Below, one piece after another: positions 15,379-22,524 of a stretch of DNA of 25,783 nt (its first letter is position 1; each line of letters starts with the position of its first letter). The position numbers and the translations under genes are program-made. The stretch is from Candidatus Helarchaeota archaeon (lineage in GTDB: Archaea > Asgardarchaeota > Lokiarchaeia > Helarchaeales > HEL-GB-A). The notes beneath the pieces were generated by a model. It was not told the DNA's origin and did no database searches. It saw only the letters and a list, made by a program, of their open reading frames with translations. The stretch covers positions 1 through 25,783 of the forward strand of contig JAEOSY010000660.1 of the NCBI GenBank assembly GCA_016840125.1. The letters run 5' to 3'.

Positions 15379-17760
15379 TTAGCCTTCCTCTAAGGTTTGA
15401 GTAAAGATTTTAAAAAGGTCCGTTAATTTTAGCCCTTCATTAATGTAAATCTTGGTGGCGTACAATCTAAATGAATCAATGCCATCTTCTTCCAATTTAT
15501 TTTCAAATTCTTCGATGCGTCGCTCAATAATCGCGGCGGCTTTACCAACAGGTCCTTCTTCGGGTCCTTCTCCCAAGAAAATCCCATCAGCTCCCTTATC
15601 AAAAGCGAACTTGATTAATTTATAGGGGAGCATTGCAGTAGAAGGTACTTGAATGATCCGAATATTCGGGGGATACTGTAATTTCTTAATTCCAGCATTA
15701 TCAGCGGCTGCATAAGCGATCTTGCTTTCTAAGAAGGCGAGAACTATAGGACGGTCCTCATCCACTATATCTTCTAGAATGCCCTCAATTAATAGTTTCA
15801 GCTGGGTGAGAGTCAGATGATTCAAATCCAAAGCATTTTGTGGACATTCAGGGACACAAACGCCACAGCCGATGCAGGCCAATGAATTAATTAGAATCCG
15901 TTCGTTAAACCGTTCAGCAGCATTGTAAGGGCAAACTTCTATGCATAAACCACAATTATTACACTTATTTGGATTAATAACTGCAATTTCGGGACTTAAC
16001 TCAATAATTCCTTGTTTCAATATTTCTTCTACCTTAGCTGTAACGGAATTTGCTTGAAGAACAGATTCTGTGATATCTTTAGGACCAAGCGCAGTCCCAC
16101 AAGCAAATATTCCGCTTATATTTGTATTTACTGGACGTAATTTTAAATGATCTTCTTTGATAAAACCATCCTCTGTCATTAACAGCCCGAAAATATTAGC
16201 AATGTCAATAGTACCAATCGAGGGTTCTAAGGCGGTGGAGAGTATTAAGAGTTCTGTTTCCAACGTTACAAGCTCACATGTCAGCGTATCTTCCATACGG
16301 AGGGTAATTAGACTCGTTTGGGGATCAAGGGAGACATCAGATACTTTTCCGCGGATAAAATGAACATTTTGATCTTGTACATACTTATAATAATGCTCAA
16401 AAAATCCAACTGCGCGGATATCAGTATATGATATCGATACTTCAATTTGTTGATCGACTTTCTTAATCATGCTAGCGTATTTAATTGCACCCATGCAACA
16501 TACTTGAGAACAATACTCATGCCCGGATGGTTTTTCATCGCGGGAGCCAACACACTGTAGAAATACAACGGATTTTGGGCGTTTACCATCAGATGGTCTT
16601 TTTAATTGTCCCATTGTGGGTCCATTGATATCCAGTAATCGGGCAAGTTGCATAATTGTGATTACATCAGGAAACCGTCCATATCCTAGGTAAGGCTTTT
16701 TGGAGGGGTCGTATTCTCTATGACCTGTTGCAACAACAATGGAACCTACGTCTAAAGTATGAATTTGGGGTTTTTGATTAAAATTAATGGCTTCAGGAGA
16801 ACAAACTTCTACACATTTTTGACAAATTGTAATGTTAGAATCTGAATTTTTTTGACGAGTTTTAAGAAATAAACAATGGACGGGATCTATTACAAATGTG
16901 TTCGGGACTGCTTCTGGAAAACTGCGGTAAATCGCCTTTCGGGTTCCCATATTACAGTTCCATTCATCCAATATATTAGCGGGGCATGCCTCGGAGCATT
17001 TACCGCATGCTATGCATTTATTACCATCCACATAACTAGGATTCTGTCTCAGATTTACGTTGAAATTGCCAATGGATCCATTAATATCCAGAACCTCAGT
17101 TCCAGTTAATAATTCAATATTTGGATGCTGGGCAATCTCAGACATTAAAGGGCTTATAGTGCACATCGCACATTCTTCTTCAGGGTAAGTCTTGACAAGT
17201 TTTACCATATTCCCGCCAATGGAAAAATCGCTCTCAGAGAGGATAGTGGAATATCCACTCTTTGCCAAGGACAGGGCTGCAGAAATCCCTGCAATACCAC
17301 CACCGATTATTAAAACTTGTTTTTTTACGGCTTGTCGAATATTTTCTAGGGGAAATAGCTTCTCTGCCTTTTTAACCGCCCCTTTAATAAGAGAAATTAC
17401 TTTGCGTGTTGCTTTTTCAGGTTCATTTGCATTAACCCATGAGCATTGTTCTCTTATATTGACAATCTCAAAAAGATATGGATTTAATCGGGCATCCTCT
17501 AATACAGTCTCAAACATCTTTTTATGGACTCGAAGGCTGCAAGCAGCAATTATAATCTTATTTAATGAATGTTCTAATATCATCTTCTTGAGAAGAGTCT
17601 GTCCTGGAAGAGAACACATAAAAGTATTAGATTGAACTGTAATTACTCTATTGAGGGTCTTGACTTCTTGTATTACATGATCTAAATTGATAATATCTGC
17701 GATATTACGTCCGCATTTACAGATAAATACTCCAATGCGATCTTCAAGCTCACTATACAT
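15379..17760 (-). CDS. hdrA: Heterodisulfide reductase subunit A with a cysteine-free MvhD-like C-terminus
   Basis: FAD-containing, electron-bifurcating subunit of the HdrABC complex. Domains in order: the N-terminal Fe-S-binding region (RIGVFICKCGRNI, FMCSLPGQ, AACSLRVHKKMF, REQCSW); the FAD Rossmann motif IIGGGIAGISAALSLAKSGY (about 148-170); EECAMCTISPLM; a ferredoxin from C249 (CIACGKCSEACP); FLQCVGSRD with YCSQVCCMGA; and two more ferredoxin motifs from C600 (CNNCGLCIEVCP) and about 630 (CIGCGVCVPECP). Residues about 668-790 align with MvhD/FrhD-like electron-transfer subunits (D-AG-x-x-LQYPPNIRII, KGADGIFLG), but every cysteine that would hold the [2Fe-2S] cluster is replaced. At 793 residues it is longer than a plain HdrA. 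It is last in the operon. Confidence 0.95.
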   Translation of the reverse strand: MYSELEDRIGVFICKCGRNIADIINLDHVIQEVKTLNRVITVQSNTFMCSLPGQTLLKKMILEHSLNKIIIAACSLRVHKKMFETVLEDARLNPYLFEIVNIREQCSWVNANEPEKATRKVISLIKGAVKKAEKLFPLENIRQAVKKQVLIIGGGIAGISAALSLAKSGYSTILSESDFSIGGNMVKLVKTYPEEECAMCTISPLMSEIAQHPNIELLTGTEVLDINGSIGNFNVNLRQNPSYVDGNKCIACGKCSEACPANILDEWNCNMGTRKAIYRSFPEAVPNTFVIDPVHCLFLKTRQKNSDSNITICQKCVEVCSPEAINFNQKPQIHTLDVGSIVVATGHREYDPSKKPYLGYGRFPDVITIMQLARLLDINGPTMGQLKRPSDGKRPKSVVFLQCVGSRDEKPSGHEYCSQVCCMGAIKYASMIKKVDQQIEVSISYTDIRAVGFFEHYYKYVQDQNVHFIRGKVSDVSLDPQTSLITLRMEDTLTCELVTLETELLILSTALEPSIGTIDIANIFGLLMTEDGFIKEDHLKLRPVNTNISGIFACGTALGPKDITESVLQANSVTAKVEEILKQGIIELSPEIAVINPNKCNNCGLCIEVCPYNAAERFNERILINSLACIGCGVCVPECPQNALDLNHLTLTQLKLLIEGILEDIVDEDRPIVLAFLESKIAYAAADNAGIKKLQYPPNIRIIQVPSTAMLPYKLIKFAFDKGADGIFLGEGPEEGPVGKAAAIIERRIEEFENKLEEDGIDSFRLYATKIYINEGLKLTDLFKIFTQTLEEG

Positions 17761-17787
17761 GTTTTTAAACTTTCTATCTTAATGATT

Positions 17788-18717
17788 TTAAATTATTTTT
17801 AATCTTTTTAGTAAGGATTCAACCTTGACGGAGTGAGTTTGTACTCCAACAACTTTGTAGGGATCAGCTCCCATGGCCAATGCAAGCAATTGGGCGATAT
17901 TAAGGTGAATAATACCAATTTTTTCGCCTATAAATTTTTCAATTAGGGCATCAGATCTATCAAATTGGAAGGCACACATAGGACACATGTTCACAAGAAT
18001 CTCTGCCCCGGATTCTTTGACACTTTTTAATTTATCATATGCAGCCGAACGAGAAATCTCGGGACTTAACCAGCGATGGCGGAATCCAGAACCACAGCAT
18101 GAATTTTTCTCGGGATACCACGATATTGACTCAGCTCCTGTGGTTTTCACGAGCTCATCCAAAATTTGAATGTTTTCGGGGTTTCCTATTACCTCCTCTG
18201 GATACATTTTATAAAAGTGGCATCCATGGTGGGTCGCAATTCTGATATCCTTAAAGTCAACTACAATTTTTTCTTTAATTTCATTTTGCCATCGATAAAA
18301 AACTTCACAAGCGTGAAATATATTTTCTGGCTTAAGATATTCCTTTTTAACTTCCACCTCTACCTGTGTAAGAATTTCCTTTACTTTATGAAAAAAGCTT
18401 GGCTGTTCAAGCATCCATTCACAGGCTTCTTTATTCACTCCATAACAAGTGGAGCAAAGGGTTGCTAAATATGGATGATTTTTTTCATTTGCCAATGTAA
18501 AATTTCGAGCAGCTAATAAAGCTGTAATCAGAGGAGATACTATATCTACATTTATGCCCATTCCTGTACAGCAGGATTGGCGAGGATCATCAAAAAAGTC
18601 AATGCCTAACTTCTCAAAGAGAAATTTGGTAGATTTTTCACCACCAGGGTATTCCAATCCAATAAAACAGCTCTTAAAAAGATAGAAGTTATGCTTTGGT
18701 ATTTCTTTATTCATCAT
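17788..18717 (-). CDS. hdrB: Heterodisulfide reductase subunit B
   Basis: Catalytic subunit that splits a heterodisulfide at two non-cubane [4Fe-4S] clusters. Both CCG motifs are complete: C17, C49-C50, C88-x2-C91, and C166, C207-C208, C245-x2-C248. The length of 309 is usual. A TTG at 18723 is in frame, but AAGGA (18724-18728) touches it and sits 6 nt before the ATG at 18717, so that ATG is preferred. It lies between hdrC (22 bp from the chosen start) and hdrA (27 bp). Intact ligands mean the active site should work. The C-terminus QLLALAMGADPYKVVGVQTHSV is the usual HdrB tail. Confidence 0.95.
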   Translation of the reverse strand: MMNKEIPKHNFYLFKSCFIGLEYPGGEKSTKFLFEKLGIDFFDDPRQSCCTGMGINVDIVSPLITALLAARNFTLANEKNHPYLATLCSTCYGVNKEACEWMLEQPSFFHKVKEILTQVEVEVKKEYLKPENIFHACEVFYRWQNEIKEKIVVDFKDIRIATHHGCHFYKMYPEEVIGNPENIQILDELVKTTGAESISWYPEKNSCCGSGFRHRWLSPEISRSAAYDKLKSVKESGAEILVNMCPMCAFQFDRSDALIEKFIGEKIGIIHLNIAQLLALAMGADPYKVVGVQTHSVKVESLLKRLKII

Positions 18718-18739
18718 TTTCAATCCTTAGATGCCAATA

Positions 18740-19363
18740 TCATTCATATTCTTTTTTCTCAAGCTTTTCAATAGCCTCAGATATTCCTGCTAATTCAAGA
18801 ATTCTTTTAATCTGTTTGCGTGCATCTGGAGGGAGCTCCCGTGGTGCAACAGGAGTCATATTGAGCTCTTTTAAGATTTCGGGTAGATTATCTCTCATCT
18901 GTTTCCATTCCATCCCTAATTCTTCTTCAAAAATTGCAGTGGGTTGAGAAAATGGCGTAAGTCCAATTCCAAACTTCATTAGGCTGATAAGATAATTCTT
19001 AAAAGGGATGACATTTTTCCAACCATCTCCGTTTGATAAAGCATGATCTCGAAGAATATGTATTAGTAATCCAGGATTATTACTTCGGGGACATCTCAAA
19101 TTGCATGAAAAGCAAGAAAAACAATACCAGATATCCTCGGATTCAAGTATCGTGTCTATTTGTCCAACTAAAATGTCATGTATCATTTTTCGAGGGAGAT
19201 ATTGTGTGTAACGAGCTGCAGGACAGCTACTACTGCAGTTTCCGCATTGAATACATTTTTTTAATCCAAAATCTTTGGGAATTCGGGGATCTTTAAGTAT
19301 TTCCTTAAGGAATTTGGAGTTATATGAAATTTTTTTCGTTCTTTTTTCTATAATTATTATCAC
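18740..19363 (-). CDS. hdrC: Heterodisulfide reductase subunit C
   Basis: Iron-sulfur subunit passing electrons from HdrA to HdrB. Two [4Fe-4S] motifs are complete: C37-x2-C40-x2-C43-x3-C47 and C81-x2-C84-x2-C87-x3-C91, each followed by Pro. The helical C-terminal half ends with a charged helix. The length of 207 is slightly longer than many HdrC. GTG at 19363 overlaps the TGA of comDE, a sign of translational coupling; no better start exists before the first cluster. HdrC of this soluble type has no membrane segment, so HdrABC should be cytoplasmic rather than HdrDE-like. Confidence 0.94.
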   Translation of the reverse strand: MIIIIEKRTKKISYNSKFLKEILKDPRIPKDFGLKKCIQCGNCSSSCPAARYTQYLPRKMIHDILVGQIDTILESEDIWYCFSCFSCNLRCPRSNNPGLLIHILRDHALSNGDGWKNVIPFKNYLISLMKFGIGLTPFSQPTAIFEEELGMEWKQMRDNLPEILKELNMTPVAPRELPPDARKQIKRILELAGISEAIEKLEKKEYE

Positions 19364-20502
19364 TCCGCTGGATACTTTTCTTGAATGAACTTCATAAATC
19401 GATTCCTAATTTCTATAGGAGTAAGAGGAATATTTTCAACAGTTGGATTAAATGGTTTTGTATAGATGTGTATAAATTTAGGCCCCAACTCTATAGCCTT
19501 GTAATTTTTCAAAATTTCATCTGGAGTATATGCGGCACCAGTCTGTCGAATACCAAAACTGCGAGCTAATAGTTCTAAGTCAATATAATTATAGGCGGGA
19601 GTTATTTGATTTCCTGTTGATCCGTGAGTTCCATTATCTATCGCAAGTATTGTTAAATTTTTTCCTGCAGTTTGTCCAATGGTGCATAATGCATTGGGAT
19701 TCATCAATATACTCCCATCACCATCAATAACTATAACTTCACCAGGTATATTCCATGAAATCCCAAGTCCTATTAATGAAACCATTCCAAGACTTCCAGT
19801 CATATAAAAATTAGAGGCTTGATCAATAACCTTATAAAGTTCCTTGCTGGGGATGCCAATGTTCGAGATAACAATCTTACCGGCAAAGAAATGGGAAAGA
19901 CCTTGCAGAATTTCAAGACGTGTTAAAGTTGGATTTTTTACAGCCTTCGTGAATTGAATTTCAGAAACGAGTTTTCGTGGGGGATATTCTATTTCAGGAA
20001 CTTTAAGTTTGCTATTCTCCCAGATTTGTGGGCTTAGTAGAATACCATAGGGAGTTTCATGTTCATAGGCTTCATCTAGGGCCGTATCTATTTTTGGAAT
20101 ACTTGCTTCGTCATGGATTTCAATGTAGGGGATGTCTAACGCCTCAAAAATTCGTGTTAGATGTTGTCCAATGGCTCGTTGGGCTATAATCTTTTCTTTA
20201 TACACTCCACGCCAGCTTATCAACATAGGAAGAGGAATTTTATGAATAACGGCGAGAGAAAGTAATGCATTAATAGAATTCCCAATACCCCCACTTTGCA
20301 TGAGTAGGATCGATCTATGTGATCCTGAGAGGAATGTACCAGTTGCGAGTCCAACACCCTCTTCCTCTCGTGTTAATGGAGTGTGCTGAAAATTTTTGGC
20401 GCAAAGAATGATTAGTTTTTTAATTTTTGCACATGGAACCGAATATACGTATTCAACCCGATGCTTTTTCAAGATCTTAATAACTTCTTCTTCGGGATTC
20501 AT
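19360..20502 (-). CDS. comDE: Sulfopyruvate decarboxylase, fused alpha and beta subunits (ComDE)
   Basis: Thiamine-diphosphate enzyme converting sulfopyruvate to sulfoacetaldehyde and CO2 in CoM biosynthesis. The N-terminal half (about 1-170) is ComD-like, with REEEGVGLATG (E46-E48, near the TPP aminopyrimidine), LLMQSGGIGNSINALLSL and LISWRG. The C-terminal half (about 195-380) is ComE-like, with the TPP/Mg motif beginning G261-D-G263-S and ending near DNGTHGSTG. Fusion into one chain of 380 residues is as in Methanosarcina, whereas Methanocaldococcus has two genes. It overlaps cysteate synthase by 4 bp, with AAGGAG about 8 nt before the ATG. Phosphonopyruvate decarboxylase is the nearest alternative; the neighbour favours ComDE. 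Confidence 0.9.
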   Translation of the reverse strand: MNPEEEVIKILKKHRVEYVYSVPCAKIKKLIILCAKNFQHTPLTREEEGVGLATGTFLSGSHRSILLMQSGGIGNSINALLSLAVIHKIPLPMLISWRGVYKEKIIAQRAIGQHLTRIFEALDIPYIEIHDEASIPKIDTALDEAYEHETPYGILLSPQIWENSKLKVPEIEYPPRKLVSEIQFTKAVKNPTLTRLEILQGLSHFFAGKIVISNIGIPSKELYKVIDQASNFYMTGSLGMVSLIGLGISWNIPGEVIVIDGDGSILMNPNALCTIGQTAGKNLTILAIDNGTHGSTGNQITPAYNYIDLELLARSFGIRQTGAAYTPDEILKNYKAIELGPKFIHIYTKPFNPTVENIPLTPIEIRNRFMKFIQEKYPAE

Positions 20503-21770
20503 TTCAGTATCTCCTTAATTTCATCAAGTGGTACATCAGCATTATCAAGATTCAATACTGGAGTGACTGAATGAAAATCTATATCCTCTCTTAATCGTTC
20601 AATGCCACCTCCAGTGACGTTTAGGAGAATTGTATCGCTTACATCGATTGTTTGTTGCTCAATTGCTTTCTGAAGACTGGCAACCGCAACCGCGGCTTCA
20701 GGGACGATATCGATCTCCTCAAGATCTAAAAAGAGCTTCTCTGCATTTTGTAGTTCAGCATTAGTAATTTCAGACATGAATCCGTTTGTATCACTCAGAG
20801 CATCGAAGAGCCCCCCCGGAATACTATAGGGAGGAGAACGATTGGTTAACATTTTTGCGAGAACGTGTCTAATGTTCTCTTTAGCATTGGGTAAGTCTCT
20901 TTGGGATATAATTTCTCTAGATTTTAAATCCCATGCATTTACAATGGGTTTATATGGAAAATTTTGACTTAAATGTAATTTAGGAAGGTTGGTTCCGAAC
21001 CGACCATCCTCAAGAAACCGTAATGCAGCCTCCCACACGGAAATCGCACCAGTCCCACTTCCAATCGCTTGAAAATAGTAATGGGGAAGTTTTTTTATTG
21101 TGTTAACACAGTCATAGAGTACCGCAGACATCCCATCCCGACGAGCAACATTTTTAGCACCACCTTCAGGCACCCAACCAGATGTTTCTGATAATTCACT
21201 TTTTAATCGCGCAGCTACGCGACCCGCGTCTGTATAATCATTTCCTTTTTTAAGAGTAATTAATTTGATCATTTCAGTATTGGATTCTGGAACCCAAAAT
21301 GCTTGAATATTTCCTTCTGGGACAAATAATGCGACAGGAATTTGAGTTAATTGGGAAATATAAGCAAATGATCTAGCTGTATTTCCAGCGGATGCAACAA
21401 AAACACCTTTGTGTCCCGTTTCGATTACTCGAGGAAATGTCATTAGGGCTTCATATTCTTTGAAAGTGCACGATTTGACATTTGCATGACGTTCAGGCCA
21501 ATATCCATTGAAACTTATAAATAAGGATTTTAATCCTAATTCTCTAGCTAATCCCTCACTTTTATAAGTCACAGGTCCGCTATCGATCTGTAGTGGGGTT
21601 TCAACTGGTAGCCAATTAATATATTTCCAAATACCAGGGAAGTTTTGAATAGTGAACCTTTTCGTATTATATACAGTACGTATTAAAACAGAGTGGTTCG
21701 GGCAATCTAACGTATATTGCTCTTCAATATTGGTTTTACAGTATGGACAATAAAGCTGATATTCACCCAT
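20499..21770 (-). CDS. Cysteate synthase (threonine-synthase-like PLP enzyme)
   Basis: Makes L-cysteate from O-phosphoserine and sulfite, the first committed step of the Methanosarcina-type CoM route. It is a 423-residue fold-type II PLP protein. The N-terminus has a Cys pair (CPYC, 8-11). GPVTYKSEGLARELGL (65-80), FNGYWPE, TFKEYEA with Lys104 as the likely PLP lysine, the phosphate loop SAGNTARSFA, GNDYTDAGR, VPEGGAKNVARRDGM and YFQAIGSGTGAISVWEAA match what I recall of Methanosarcina cysteate synthase better than ordinary threonine synthase. The C-terminal glycine loop NVTGGGIERL is present. It heads the operon, and its ATG is preceded in frame by stop codons. Threonine synthase is the alternative, but the comDE neighbour argues against it. 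Confidence 0.9.
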   Translation of the reverse strand: MGEYQLYCPYCKTNIEEQYTLDCPNHSVLIRTVYNTKRFTIQNFPGIWKYINWLPVETPLQIDSGPVTYKSEGLARELGLKSLFISFNGYWPERHANVKSCTFKEYEALMTFPRVIETGHKGVFVASAGNTARSFAYISQLTQIPVALFVPEGNIQAFWVPESNTEMIKLITLKKGNDYTDAGRVAARLKSELSETSGWVPEGGAKNVARRDGMSAVLYDCVNTIKKLPHYYFQAIGSGTGAISVWEAALRFLEDGRFGTNLPKLHLSQNFPYKPIVNAWDLKSREIISQRDLPNAKENIRHVLAKMLTNRSPPYSIPGGLFDALSDTNGFMSEITNAELQNAEKLFLDLEEIDIVPEAAVAVASLQKAIEQQTIDVSDTILLNVTGGGIERLREDIDFHSVTPVLNLDNADVPLDEIKEILK

Positions 21771-21878
21771 GTTTCATCATAAACCTAAATTGTTAAAATT
21801 TCAATGCATTCGCCAAATTAGCTAATATTTATTTTATTCCCTGTTGGGATAGCAATAACAATTTAGTCTTAACCTTTA

Positions 21879-21924
21879 AATAATAAAGTTCCTATGTGAT
21901 TATTAACGAGATATTCGTTAACAA
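21879..21924 (-). promoter_or_regulatory. 46-bp element, copy B, upstream of cysteate synthase operon
   Basis: It contains a perfect palindrome TTAACGA (21903-21909), GATAT, TCGTTAA (21915-21921), followed on the minus strand by ATAGGAA and a TATA-like CTTTATTATT (21879-21888), 109 bp before the cysteate synthase ATG. It is nearly identical to the element at 15297-15342. It also lies about 50-95 bp before the divergent TM-protein gene and could affect that too. Confidence 0.7.
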
Positions 21925-21974
21925 ACAAATTCAATTCATTCCTGAACAGAAAAAAAAGATTTGGAGAACAGTGA

Positions 21975-22493
21975 TTGTCAATGGCAGGTGATCACAGAGT
22001 AACTGATTTGTATTATTCGCTAAATTTCGATTTAATAAAGGTCTCGGATTCAAAAGCTTCGACTATTGTAGTAATTTCAGGACAAAGTATCTTAATTACT
22101 GCATTTTTACTGGCTAATATATTAGGCGAGGCGGGTGTTGATATAATAGCTATTGGTTTTTCGCTTTCGATAATATTCAATGTAGTTGCAGTTTTTTTCG
22201 CTCTTTCCGCGCTTCAACCTCGCTCTTTTCAAGAGACCTCATCAACGCTCCAACCACTTTACACGTCCATTACAAAACACACCAGAGAAAAGTTTATTGA
22301 GGAGTTTTTAAAATTAAGTCAAGAGCCTAAAGAGGAAAATGATCGACACTTTGCTGAGATAATTTACCAAATCTCTTCGATTCTTGAAAAAAAGATGCAT
22401 CGGGTTTTTATAGCAACACGTATCTTCTTCTTCGGAATTGGGGTATTAGTAGTTTCAATCTTCATATTGGTGTTTGAAATCTTTATTTTATAA
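21975..22493 (+). CDS. Three-TM protein resembling PycTM/DUF5706
   Basis: A 172-residue membrane protein. An N-terminal amphipathic segment carries F-D-L-I-K-V-S-D-S-KAS (about 19-29), directly before TM1 (about 29-50). TM2 spans about 56-79; a cytoplasmic helical region (about 80-140, charged) follows; TM3 spans about 144-172 and ends the protein. The D-x-KAS motif before a TM hairpin plus a late TM is the pattern I recall for DUF5706/PycTM, the membrane effector of Pycsar anti-phage systems. No pyrimidine cyclase gene is adjacent, so this could equally be a housekeeping relative. TTG at 21975 is preferred: GGAG (21963-21966) lies 8 nt upstream. ATG at 21981 is the alternative. Confidence 0.55.
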   Translation: MSMAGDHRVTDLYYSLNFDLIKVSDSKASTIVVISGQSILITAFLLANILGEAGVDIIAIGFSLSIIFNVVAVFFALSALQPRSFQETSSTLQPLYTSITKHTREKFIEEFLKLSQEPKEENDRHFAEIIYQISSILEKKMHRVFIATRIFFFGIGVLVVSIFILVFEIFIL

Positions 22494-22524
22494 TTGTATT
22501 TAGAAAATAAAAGGGGGGATACAA

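Noticed and set aside
17192..17635. 147-codon + strand frame within hdrA
   Set aside because: It is antisense to the HdrA N-terminal and FAD region, with no protein-like motif.
20499..21770. Annotation as ordinary threonine synthase
   Set aside because: Its N-terminal and core motifs resemble Methanosarcina cysteate synthase as I recall it, and the gene overlaps comDE. A threonine-pathway neighbour is absent.
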